Positions 20,446 through 29,250 of a stretch of DNA of 64,000 nucleotides are shown one piece after another. The notes beneath the pieces were generated by a model. That model saw nothing but the letters and a program-made list of their open reading frames with translations. It ran no database searches and was not told where the DNA came from. Each line of letters opens with the position of its first letter. Within the stretch, counting starts at the first letter, position 1. The DNA is taken from assembly GCA_035532215.1 (NCBI GenBank), contig DATKRK010000384.1, positions 15,778-79,777 on the forward strand, in the 5' to 3' direction. The position numbers were made by a program, and so were the translations under genes. This stretch comes from JAICIG01 sp035532215 (GTDB lineage Bacteria; Planctomycetota; Planctomycetia; Pirellulales; JAICIG01).

Positions 20446-22269
20446 ATGGCGAACGACGATTTCGAGAAGCTCCCGGTTACGGGCAAAGAGCCTGGCTATC
20501 ACAAGGTCGTCAAGACGACGAGCGAAACGAGCAAGACGACGCACGAGGAGCACGAGTCGCGAGGCGGCGCCTGGGGCCGTTACGAAAAGCGGCTCGTCAC
20601 CAGCGAGACGCGCGAGAAGAAAAGCTCATTCAGCGAGATTCGCCAGCCGTCGGCGCTGACGCTTGAGTTGCCCGCCGCATGGCGGGCCTCGCTGCCGGAG
20701 AAAATGCGAATTCGCATTCGCGGCGTCCAGCCCGCGGGCTGCGCCGACGCCGAGGAATTCGACGGGGAGTACATCCTCGACCTGCTCGAAACCCGAGCCG
20801 AGCAATGCCGCTGGGAACTCACGCTGTCGCCGAAATGCCACCTGTATCGCATCTGCCTGGTCGCCGTGCCGACGGATGGCAAATCGGTCGAGCTTCAAGC
20901 GTTTTTCGAAGGCTCCGAGGCCGCGCCCGGCTGGAAGCAGACTATAGATTCGACGCCCTTTGCTCGCGTCATGCTCGAATTCGACGATTCCCGCGCGACG
21001 AATCCGATCGCCGGCTGCGTCTGGCCTCGGACCATCGAGATCGAGCCGATCGGCGCAGCGCCGCCTGGGCGATTTAAAATCCCGGCGGCGCCCACGCCGG
21101 CAGAACTAGCCAAAATGGCGATAGCGAGCAGCTCGGGTTGCACCTCCAGCGGCCCGGCAGGCTACTCCATTCTGGGGCCACGCCACGTTCCGGGGCTTTC
21201 CGAGTATACTTACCAATTAGACGCCCCAGCGGGCGTCAATATCACGAACATCGTTTGGACGGTGAACAAGGCGACCGCTTCGATCGCCGGACCGGACGAC
21301 GAGTTGCAAGTCAGCGTTCTTTTCAAAAACACTACACCCGATTACATTCGCCTCAGAGCGTCGTTTGACGCCGACGGAAAGCCCGAGTCGGTGCAGATCT
21401 GCGTCGCGCTCGTGCAGGTTATCGTCGAGCCGCCGAATTTCACGAACCCAGGGACCGCTGTAGGGTCGACCGGGGTTTTCTCGCAGTTCTTGTCAACTGT
21501 CGAGCCCCCGACTTGTGTAATCAGCTACGACCCCGGCTCGACCTGCGGCGCCTTCAACTGCGCGCCAGCAATGGCTGACGGCTATGAGAGCGCTGTAAAG
21601 GTCACCTCGGGCTCCGCCGCCGCCTTCGGGTTCCAGGCGGTGACGCGAGTCACGCTCGTCGCGCCAACGCAAGCGCCGACAGCGCTACAACATATTTCGG
21701 TGGGGTGGATACAAAACGCTTATCGGTCGGGGCAGTCGACCTACGACACGACCCCTGTCGGCGGCTACAGGAGAATCTACCGGGCGACGATTCAAGGCCT
21801 TGATTGGCTTGGGGCGATCTGCAGCCCAACCGACAAAGACCTCTGGCCGTGGTACTCAAACCTTCCGAATTCGTGGGCAACAGGCTCGGGAAGCGGGACT
21901 TGGCAGAAAGTGCTTGGGATGAACGACTCGCCCAGCTTAGTTATCCCTTTGTTCTACAACCAGACCGATCCAAACGATCCGAATCAACTCGCCCTCTTAC
22001 AGGAGTGCGCGGTCACGCACCAGTTCACCTTACGAATGGCGGCGCGGACGAAAGACAGCGACTTGGACGCCAGCGACCATTATTTTTCCATTGGCCGTGC
22101 GCATTGGAAAGTAGACTACGCTTGGCCCGTGGTGTCCGAGAGTATCGTCGAGCTCCCCCTTGGGTGGGCCAACGACCTACAGCCGGGCAACGAGATTAAC
22201 GTTGATTACGTGCCTGCGGTAACGGCATCATACGCGCCTTACACGCGGTGGCTGCCGCAACTGCCTTGA
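20446..22269 (+). CDS. Unrecognised 607-residue protein
   Basis: No family recognised. The gene has a good ribosome site (AAAGGGGGAAG before the ATG). The first 65 residues are very polar (Lys, Thr, Glu) with no signal peptide. Residues about 70-200 look like a beta-rich domain. The region 215-340 contains GYSILGPRHVPGLSEYTYQL and resembles an immunoglobulin-like or PKD-like domain. The C-terminal 250 residues are rich in Trp, Tyr, Ser and Pro, ending YTRWLPQLP. It could be a surface or appendage component. A homologous C-terminal fragment lies at 23527-23670. Confidence 0.75.
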   Translation: MANDDFEKLPVTGKEPGYHKVVKTTSETSKTTHEEHESRGGAWGRYEKRLVTSETREKKSSFSEIRQPSALTLELPAAWRASLPEKMRIRIRGVQPAGCADAEEFDGEYILDLLETRAEQCRWELTLSPKCHLYRICLVAVPTDGKSVELQAFFEGSEAAPGWKQTIDSTPFARVMLEFDDSRATNPIAGCVWPRTIEIEPIGAAPPGRFKIPAAPTPAELAKMAIASSSGCTSSGPAGYSILGPRHVPGLSEYTYQLDAPAGVNITNIVWTVNKATASIAGPDDELQVSVLFKNTTPDYIRLRASFDADGKPESVQICVALVQVIVEPPNFTNPGTAVGSTGVFSQFLSTVEPPTCVISYDPGSTCGAFNCAPAMADGYESAVKVTSGSAAAFGFQAVTRVTLVAPTQAPTALQHISVGWIQNAYRSGQSTYDTTPVGGYRRIYRATIQGLDWLGAICSPTDKDLWPWYSNLPNSWATGSGSGTWQKVLGMNDSPSLVIPLFYNQTDPNDPNQLALLQECAVTHQFTLRMAARTKDSDLDASDHYFSIGRAHWKVDYAWPVVSESIVELPLGWANDLQPGNEINVDYVPAVTASYAPYTRWLPQLP

Positions 22270-22313
22270 CGAGGCCGCGCTGTTTCAGTCAAAAGGGGCC
22301 GCTTGGAGAACAC

Positions 22314-23483
22314 ATGAACCACAGTAATCAGTCAGGCAAGATCCTTCGATTCGGAGCGACCGTCATGTTGACCACATCAATAATATTCCGTCCCGCGCAA
22401 GACGCAATGGCGAAGAATGAAGATCTTACTCCAGACACGACGGAGCAAGCGTTTTGGACGACCAGTTGTGTCGCCGCGGTTCGTGTTGAAGCTGTCCGCA
22501 AGGACGGTGGGGATCGGGACCACTTTGCGCTGGAGATGATACAGTCTATCTCCGAGGGTGCAGGAAAGCCGCCACGAGAATTGCCCGCAAGTAGATTCTG
22601 GTTCGGGTTAGAACGAAGCGACTGGCCGAAAGTCGTGCCGGGCGACGTGCTTTTGATATTCTACGACCACAGCAGTCCGCGGTGCATGGTCGTGGCCGAG
22701 AAAATCCAGGGTGATCATGCGCGGCACCCGCAAGTCGCCCCGTTGGTGCGCATTGCTGCCATCCGCGCCGCGGGTGAACCCATCGCCGCGTTGCGAGAGG
22801 GCGCGTTGGACGGCGAAAAAACGGTGGCGGCGTACTGCTTGAAGCGTCTGCTCGCGAAGCACTCTCAACAGATTCCCGCCGAGTTCGTGCCGCGATTGCG
22901 GAAACAGGCCGGCGACGAAGCGATCGCCCCTAAAGTGAGGCTGCTCTCGATTCGTCTGGCTGCGTATGTGGCGGCCGGAGGCGATGCCGCAATAGCGGCC
23001 GAGGAGGAGCGCCGCTGGCTTTGCGCATCGATCAGAGACTCGAAATCGTGCGAACTCCTGCAGCTTCTCCCACTTGCAAGGCGGCTTTGGGAGCTTCCGC
23101 CGCACCGGCGAGAAAACGTCGAGTTCCTCACCGCGCTCGTCACGGACCAAAAGCTCCGAACCGCTGTCAGGGCCGCCGCGGCTGACACGCTGCCCTACGA
23201 GCAGGCGTTTTGCTTCACGTCGCCCGACGCGCTCTCGGACGAAGTTCTCCGTGCGCTTGTGTCGTTGCTGGACGATGACGACAGCTACCTGCGCGCGCTC
23301 GGGGCGGGCCACGTGAAGCGGGTGTGCATCCAATCGAGCCACCGTGAGCTCTGCCGGCGGTACTTCGTCGCCTCGCGCGCCGCGATCGAAAAGAGGCTCG
23401 CGGCGGAGCGCGACGAAAGCGCAAGATTCCACCTGAAGGCTCACCTGGAGTCGATCGACCAGACCGTTAGGCAAGGGCCGTAG
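22314..23483 (+). CDS. Exported repeat protein, paralog 1
   Basis: 389 residues starting at the ATG 22314, preceded by TTGGAGAAC. A hydrophobic N-terminal segment (FGATVMLTTSIIF) suggests export. Two parts follow: a beta-rich N-terminal domain with EQAFWTTSCVAAVRVEAV and RFWFGLERSDWP...GDVLLIFY, then a helical HEAT-like region (LLQLLPLARRLWELPPHRRE, ALVSLLDDDDSYLRALGAGH). The gene at 26736 is a close paralog and that at 23740 a more distant one. Function unknown; scaffold or protein-binding roles are typical for HEAT repeats. Confidence 0.75.
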   Translation: MNHSNQSGKILRFGATVMLTTSIIFRPAQDAMAKNEDLTPDTTEQAFWTTSCVAAVRVEAVRKDGGDRDHFALEMIQSISEGAGKPPRELPASRFWFGLERSDWPKVVPGDVLLIFYDHSSPRCMVVAEKIQGDHARHPQVAPLVRIAAIRAAGEPIAALREGALDGEKTVAAYCLKRLLAKHSQQIPAEFVPRLRKQAGDEAIAPKVRLLSIRLAAYVAAGGDAAIAAEEERRWLCASIRDSKSCELLQLLPLARRLWELPPHRRENVEFLTALVTDQKLRTAVRAAAADTLPYEQAFCFTSPDALSDEVLRALVSLLDDDDSYLRALGAGHVKRVCIQSSHRELCRRYFVASRAAIEKRLAAERDESARFHLKAHLESIDQTVRQGP

Positions 23484-23526
23484 CGTATTCATCTTGTTGC
23501 GCGTTTGCCGCTTGGCGTCGCCTCCG

Positions 23527-23670
23527 GCGAGCATAGTTACCCTGCCGGATCCGAGCATCGATTGGATCTATAACCTACAACCGGGAAATGAGGACATCGT
23601 GGATGTCGTGCCAGCAGCGACCGACATCCATGTTCCATATCGGCGGTGGATTCCGCAGCTGGCGCCCTAA
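23527..23670 (+). pseudogene. Remnant of the C-terminus of the 607-residue protein
   Basis: In one frame this stretch reads ASIVTLPDPSIDWIYNLQPG, continuing NEDIVDVVPAATDIHVPYRRW, IPQLAP and a TAA stop at 23668-23670. The intact gene at 20446 ends with SIVELPLGWANDLQPGNE, INVDYVPAVTASYAPYTRW and LPQLP before its stop. The alignment is clear over about 45 residues. There is no start codon or upstream domain, so it is a decayed duplicate. It sits directly upstream of the second exported repeat protein, as the intact copy sits upstream of the first. Confidence 0.85.
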
Positions 23671-23739
23671 TGACACGTCACCTTCGCTGCGGCCGGGCTT
23701 AAAATGCGAGCCCATGCTTCTTAAGCGATCGGAGAAAAA

Positions 23740-24915
23740 ATGGACCATCGACCAGTTCTGCAAATCTTCGGAGTCATTGCCATGTTTACGACGCTCAACA
23801 CAATGTTTGTAGGGGCAGAATGCAGCGCGAAATCAATCGATTACACGCCGGACCTTACATCCGATGAATACTGGGATGCTCATTCGATTTGCTTGATGCG
23901 AGTCACGGATGTACCTCCAGCGGCGAACGGCAAGGAAACGATTACCCTCGACGTCATCGCGAGACTGTCGTCCCAATCGTGTCAGGAACTGAAATCAGTA
24001 ACGGCGTCCTCCCTATGGTTTGGCGTAGACGAAGCTCCGCGTCCACAGCCGCTTCGCACCGGCGATACGGTAGTTATGATTCGCACTATTTCGCGAGTCG
24101 AGCCGATCGTTGTGATCAAGCCCGCGGGCGCCGCCGAGCATACCGCCCTGATCGCACGCATCAAACGGATCGCCGCGCTGCGGCGCGGCGAGGGCGGGGC
24201 CAGCGAAATTCGCGAGGCGGCAGTCGACGATGACGAGACTGTTTCCCGGTACGCCCTCAAGCGCTTGCTTGCACACAAAGAGCTCGCAGGCGAGAAGGAG
24301 TCGCATTACATTGAAAGATTGCGCGACGCCGCAAGCGATGAAGGGAAACCAGGAACGGTTCGCGCTCTTTGTGCTCAGTTGATGTTTTACCTCCAGCCCA
24401 GCGACGGCGGCAGCGGCGAGGGGGATTGGCTGCGGCGGTCGATCGAGAGCGCTACTGTCGCAGATTGCGTGGAGTTGCGGCCGCTCGCGTGGCGCGCTCT
24501 CGATCTTGCCGAGGAGCGCCTCGATAATGCAGCCTTCTTCATCCGGATCGCGACCGATAAACAAGCGCGCGACGAGGTTCGGCTCGCTGGATTCGACGCG
24601 TTCGATGACGAGCGACTGTTTCACCCCAAGCATCCGGACGCCACGTCGGACGCAATCTTCGACGCCTGTGAAAGCTTGCTTCGGGACCGCGATGCGCGAA
24701 TTCGGATCGCCGCGGCGGGCTGCCTTGCATGGATCTGCAATCGCGTCGGGAACCCAGATGAGCCTCGTCGAAGCGCTGAATACGTCCGAAAATACGTGAC
24801 TGCCTCGAAGGCCGCTCTAGTTGACGCGCTCACCGCCGAGGAAGACCGGGTCGCCAGACAGTATTTCGCCACGCATTTATCTACGATCAGCAGACGCATT
24901 ATTCCTCCGCGGTGA
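23740..24915 (+). CDS. Exported repeat protein, paralog 2
   Basis: 391 residues. The N-terminus (VLQIFGVIAMFTTLNTMFVGAE) looks like a signal peptide. It shares the layout of the genes at 22314 and 26736: a beta domain with DEYWDAHSICLMRVTDV and SSLWFGVDEAPRPQPLRTGD, then a helical region with SRYALKRLLAHKELAG and SLLRDRDARIRIAAAGCLAW, clearly HEAT-like. It is the most divergent of the three. The start at 23740 (MDHRPVL) follows GGAGAAAAA. Function unknown. Confidence 0.75.
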   Translation: MDHRPVLQIFGVIAMFTTLNTMFVGAECSAKSIDYTPDLTSDEYWDAHSICLMRVTDVPPAANGKETITLDVIARLSSQSCQELKSVTASSLWFGVDEAPRPQPLRTGDTVVMIRTISRVEPIVVIKPAGAAEHTALIARIKRIAALRRGEGGASEIREAAVDDDETVSRYALKRLLAHKELAGEKESHYIERLRDAASDEGKPGTVRALCAQLMFYLQPSDGGSGEGDWLRRSIESATVADCVELRPLAWRALDLAEERLDNAAFFIRIATDKQARDEVRLAGFDAFDDERLFHPKHPDATSDAIFDACESLLRDRDARIRIAAAGCLAWICNRVGNPDEPRRSAEYVRKYVTASKAALVDALTAEEDRVARQYFATHLSTISRRIIPPR

Positions 24916-24954
24916 GTCCCGAGGAAGCCGCGAAGCATAACGCGCAAAGATTCA

Positions 24955-26694
24955 ATGAATCGGAATGAGCCAATGTTATGGCGGATAAAATCGAGACTGT
25001 TCGGAGCGATGCAGCTTTTCTCGTTGATGCGAGTTACTGGATTGATAAGTTGCATCCTTGCTAGCGCTGCAAGGTTTGCCGTGGCCGAGGATCCAACGGC
25101 CTGCGATGCAGGGCAAGACGTCGACCTCTTCACGGAAGTTGTAGGCAGAATGCGCGCGGAAGAGGCCATTCCGATCGGGGGAGCTAGCTTCATTGCGTTT
25201 TCTCCTAGTGGCAGGCATGTTTACGTCTTGCCAAGATTGCACCCGATGGTTGGACCGCGAGGCTTGCAACAATCACTCTATACTGTTGATACGCAGGGCG
25301 AGATCGTCTCGAATCGCCGGCTCTCAAGAGACGGTCATGTAACGGCAATAGCGTTATCGTCACGCGCGGAGATCGCCGCGGTTGCCCATCGCGATCAAAT
25401 CCGCGGCGGACGCGGACGTGCTCCTGGAAGCATCGGCGTTTATTCGTTGGAGGACGGACATCGCAGAGACCGCGTTGACTTGGGCTACGATGCTGCTTCA
25501 TCGGTCGATGTCGCGAGTGGCGGCGGGTTGTTGGCATATTGCGGCCGCCACTCGGCTGTCGTCTACAATCTCATCACACATCGCGATATCGTTCTGACTG
25601 AAGTGGCCGGAGACATGCCGCACGTCGCGTTCTCGCCCGACGCGCAGTTCGTCGCCATCGCTCGCGGTGATGGGTCGCTTGGGCTTTTCGAAGTCGCTTC
25701 GGGCGGCTGTGCGCTGGAATGCGAGCGTGCCAGCGGCAGCTTGCATCCGTTGCGTTTTTCACGCGACGGGCGATTTTTGGCGGCGGTGTGCGACAAAGAA
25801 CGATCCGTGCGAATCTGGGAGGTGTCAACTGGCCGTCTGCACCGGTGCTTCGCGGAGGATAAATGGTATCCGTACGATCTTGCCTTCGTGCCGCCCGGGG
25901 AGGTATTGGCGAGTTCCGGGGCTTGCGCGAATGGGGACCGACGGGTTCTATTCTGGGATGTAGCAACGGGCGAGCAGGTCGGGTACGTCCGCGCGGAGAG
26001 CGAGCAGCCGTTGGCTTTCTCTGCCGACGGGCGGTTGATGGCATCGTCTGGAAAGACCGACACGGTCGTCATTTGGAGGCTGCGCGGTCTAAAAACGAGT
26101 TTCAAACGGGATGCCGCCGTGGACGGCGACAGGGCCGGCATGGCTGACGGCGAATTCCATTCGGAGTGGGAGCGGCTGCGAAGCGGCGATTGCGGCGCGG
26201 CCTATGCCGCCGCGCAACGCCTCATCGCCGCGGGAGACGAGAGTTCGCGCCGCCTTGCGCCTTTACTGCACGCGCACACGGTTGAGAACGACCGCCTGCC
26301 AAAACTGTTCGCTGACTTGGACGCGGATCGATTCGTCACTCGCCGGCGCGCCAGTGCAGAGCTTGCCGCGCTGATGCCTGCAATCGACGCTGACGTTCAA
26401 CGGTTGGCGACGACGACCGAATCCGCCGAGGTCCGGCGGGCCCTTAGATCGATCCAGGCCAATTACGATGGAATTCGGATCGGCGCGCCGGACGTACTTC
26501 GCACGCTGCGCGCAATTGGCATCCTTGAGCGAATCGGCGGAAAGACGGCAGTCGAGGCATTGCAGCGACTGGCCCGCGGAGCCTCGGGGTTGGCTATAAC
26601 GCAAGAAGCAACCTACGCCCTGGACCGGATTGACGCTGGCCCCAAGGCTGATCGAATGACTTCGCGCCACACACCCGCTGGCTCCCTGCGATGA
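24955..26694 (+). CDS. Exported WD40 beta-propeller protein with C-terminal helical domain
   Basis: 579 residues. A hydrophobic segment (VTGLISCILASAARFAVAED, about residues 27-46) suggests export. WD40-like blades follow: IAFSPSGRHVYVL, HVAFSPDAQFVAIARGDGSL, LRFSRDGRFLAAVCDKERSV with RIWEVSTGR, and LAFSADGRLMASSGKTDTVV with IWRL. From about residue 400 a helical domain (DCGAAYAAAQRLIAAGDES, LFADLDADRFVTRRRASAEL, LERIGGKTAVEALQRLA) matches the C-terminal region of many planctomycete WD40 proteins. It probably binds proteins. It lies between two paralogous repeat-protein genes. Confidence 0.82.
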   Translation: MNRNEPMLWRIKSRLFGAMQLFSLMRVTGLISCILASAARFAVAEDPTACDAGQDVDLFTEVVGRMRAEEAIPIGGASFIAFSPSGRHVYVLPRLHPMVGPRGLQQSLYTVDTQGEIVSNRRLSRDGHVTAIALSSRAEIAAVAHRDQIRGGRGRAPGSIGVYSLEDGHRRDRVDLGYDAASSVDVASGGGLLAYCGRHSAVVYNLITHRDIVLTEVAGDMPHVAFSPDAQFVAIARGDGSLGLFEVASGGCALECERASGSLHPLRFSRDGRFLAAVCDKERSVRIWEVSTGRLHRCFAEDKWYPYDLAFVPPGEVLASSGACANGDRRVLFWDVATGEQVGYVRAESEQPLAFSADGRLMASSGKTDTVVIWRLRGLKTSFKRDAAVDGDRAGMADGEFHSEWERLRSGDCGAAYAAAQRLIAAGDESSRRLAPLLHAHTVENDRLPKLFADLDADRFVTRRRASAELAALMPAIDADVQRLATTTESAEVRRALRSIQANYDGIRIGAPDVLRTLRAIGILERIGGKTAVEALQRLARGASGLAITQEATYALDRIDAGPKADRMTSRHTPAGSLR

Positions 26695-26735
26695 CGCCAT
26701 AGAGCACAGTATTTCAGAACTCGGAGGTTGCCGAA

Positions 26736-27887
26736 ATGGCAAGTAGCAAACTTTTTACTGGAGCATTTCAAATGGCTGCTCTTATTGCCTCGATGAGCCC
26801 TCAGGTATCGTCAGGAAAGAACCCGAACCACCGCCCAGACGTTACCGACGAAAAGTTCTGGACGACCTACAATGCCTCGATCGTTCGAGTTACAAGCATC
26901 GATCGGGGCGACGATGGGCGCAACCGCGTAGCGCTGGAGCCGTTGATTGCGATTGTCGGCAAGGCCGGAGTGCCGTCGGGAACAGTACGCGAGAACGACC
27001 TTTGGTTCGGACTCGCTCGACACGCGTGGCCTAAGATCAAAGTCGGGGATCAACTATTGATTATGTACAAGGCCGACAAGTGGCCGGCCATGGTCGTCGC
27101 CGAGGTCATCGAGGGGGATGCCGCGAGTTCCCCGCAAGCGTCGGCTCTTTTGCGCATCGCCGCGATTTCAGCGGCCGGCTTGCCGCGTGCGGAGTTGCAA
27201 AGCGCCGCGTTGGAGGACAACGTGACGCTCGCGGCATTTTGCTTGAAGCGGCTCCTCGCCGAGCACGCCAGCGAGTTGCCTGCTGAGTACGTGCCGCAAC
27301 TGCGGAGGCGGGCCAACAATGAGGCGGTCCATCCAACGGCGAGGCTGCTATCGTTTCGCCTAGGCGCGGTCGTCGCCGCGAAAGGCGACGCAGCCATCGC
27401 GGACGAGGACGAGCGCCATTGGCTCTGCGCGTCGATTCGCGACGCAAAAGCGTGCGATTTTCTGCAACTTCTGCCACTCGTGCGGCGGCTGGCGGAGTTT
27501 CCACAAGATCGACGAGAGAATGTCGAATTCCTGACGGCGACTGTCGCGGATGTGAAACTAAGAAAGGAGACCAGGTCCGCCGCGGCCGACCCGTTGACTT
27601 CGGAAGCGTTATTTCATTTCAAATCGCCGGACGCCGCCTCGGACCAAATCCATCGGACGTTCGTTTCGTTGCTCGCGGACGACGACAAAGATTTACGCGT
27701 CTCGGCCGCGGGACACCTAGAGCAGATCGCTTGCCAGTCGAATCCCCAGGGAGCCGCCGCCCGTTACATAAAGGCGTCGCGCGACGCGATCCGCACTGCG
27801 CTCGCGGTGGAAACTGACGAGATAGCCAAGTTCCATCTGAAGACCGATATCGAGACGATCGATTTTGTCAGCGGGCAATCGCGATGA
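26736..27887 (+). CDS. Exported repeat protein, paralog 3
   Basis: 383 residues starting at ATG 26736 after CGGAGGTTGCCGAA. A short hydrophobic stretch (GAFQMAALIASM) is a weak signal peptide. It is a close relative of the 22314 gene: DEKFWTTYNASIVRVTSID, DLWFGLARHAWPKIKVGDQL, FCLKRLLAEHASELPAEYVP, RRENVEFLTATVADVKLRKE and the closing KFHLKTDIETID all align. The helical part is HEAT-like. Its stop lies 38 bp before the glycosyltransferase start. Function unknown. Confidence 0.75.
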   Translation: MASSKLFTGAFQMAALIASMSPQVSSGKNPNHRPDVTDEKFWTTYNASIVRVTSIDRGDDGRNRVALEPLIAIVGKAGVPSGTVRENDLWFGLARHAWPKIKVGDQLLIMYKADKWPAMVVAEVIEGDAASSPQASALLRIAAISAAGLPRAELQSAALEDNVTLAAFCLKRLLAEHASELPAEYVPQLRRRANNEAVHPTARLLSFRLGAVVAAKGDAAIADEDERHWLCASIRDAKACDFLQLLPLVRRLAEFPQDRRENVEFLTATVADVKLRKETRSAAADPLTSEALFHFKSPDAASDQIHRTFVSLLADDDKDLRVSAAGHLEQIACQSNPQGAAARYIKASRDAIRTALAVETDEIAKFHLKTDIETIDFVSGQSR

Positions 27888-27924
27888 CGCGTCAGTGCCA
27901 TCCATCGTCGGCAATTTGTATCTA

Positions 27925-29250
27925 ATGGCGCCGCTGCTGAAATGTGACTCACGGCAGGCAATCGCCGAAAGCGACGGCGTGTTCGTCTGTTCCAACCCGC
28001 GAGTTCGATCGCGGCGTGGGTTGGTAACAGCGGCCGTCTGCGCGAGCTGCCTTTGCCGGCAAGAGACTCGCGCGTCGGGCAAGTCCCAAGGAACCGCGGA
28101 ACGCCCTTTGCTTCGGGTTGGGTTTGTTACCCCGAACCTCGTGCTGGGCGGCGCGGAGTATTGGATCCTCGGACTGCTGAAGTATTGCGATCCGGCGCGA
28201 ATCGCCTTCAGCGGCATGGTCGTCACGAACGCGGAGGCGTGCGACGCGGCGATTTGGCGTCAAGCCGCGAACTATGCCCCCATCTACGGCGGTCCGCTCA
28301 AAGAGCGAAATGAGACGCGGCATTCGGACAGCGGCGACGTGCGGCGCTTCGCCACCCTGTCCGAGGCGTTCGGCCGGCTGTGCGGCGATTCGGACGTAGT
28401 CGTCGCGTGGGGTGTGCCGAACCTGCCACGCTACCTTGATGGATTAGGGTTTGCCGGCCAGGTTGTGCTCGTTTCGCACGGCGCCGGCGAGTGGACCGAG
28501 TCGGTCCTCGAATCGAGCAAGCCCGCGGCGCACCGTCTCGTCGCCGTCTCGCGTGCCGCCGCCGAATCGTTCCACGTATCGGACGTTTCCGTCATCCACA
28601 ACGGCGGAGACCACCAGCGCTGCCAAGTCACACTGCCGCGGGACCATGTGCGGCGCGCCTGGGGGGCGGGCGCCGACGAAAAGCTGGTCGGCTACGTGGG
28701 ACGATTTTCCTGGGAAAAGAACCCGTTGGCGGCAGCGGTTGCGGCGCGGGAACTGGGTCCGCCGTTTCGCGCGGCCTACATCGGCGGTGGCTGGAAAGGA
28801 GAGGAAGTCAAAAGAGCGGTGCTAGGCGTGGCGCCCGATGCGATCTTCGTGCCTCCGCAATTTCAGATCGGAAACGCCCTCAACGCGCTCGACGTGCTGT
28901 TGCTGGCGAGTCCCAGCGAGGGTTTTTCGCTGGCTTTGACCGAAGCCTGACTTTGCGGACTTCCCGCCGTTGCGACTCGCGTTGGCGCCGTGCCGGAGCT
29001 TGAAGCGATTCACGGCCAACTCGTAACGCCGGTTCCCGTGCGCCCCTCGGCCGAGCAGCTTGCCGAGGCGGTGCGCCAAGCGCTTTCCTCCGAGAATCGG
29101 GTCGTCGTCGAGCGCGCGAAGCGCCTCGCGTGGGCGAACTACACGGCCCAGGCGATGGGCGATCGCTGGACGAAGTTTTTGACCGAAACGGCCTCGGCGG
29201 CGCGAGATCTCGCCGCGCTGCGGCCAATCGACGCCGCGCCCCTAGCGTGA
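27925..29250 (+). pseudogene. Family 4-type glycosyltransferase interrupted by an in-frame TGA
   Basis: Residues 7-45 hold the same four-Cys motif as the 19480 gene (C-x14-C-x16-C-x2-C; VFVCSNPRVRSRRG, then TAAVCASC). A GT-B glycosyltransferase follows: VGFVTPNLVLGGAEYWILGL at the N-terminal domain, VGYVGRFSWEKNPLAAAVAA, and SPSEGFSLALTEA. A TGA at 28948-28950 interrupts here, and the same frame continues LCGLPAVATRVGAVPELEAI to the stop at 29248-29250. The pattern EA-(W)-LCG-P-V-AT in the family points to a TGG-to-TGA change. The upstream 341 residues could still be made, but without the C-terminal part. Confidence 0.8.

Noticed and set aside
28948..28950. TGA as selenocysteine or as a reassigned tryptophan codon
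   Set aside because: TGA ends many other genes here, and the position fits Trp in the family rather than Cys or Sec. I saw no obvious SECIS-like hairpin right after it, although I could not fold the RNA.
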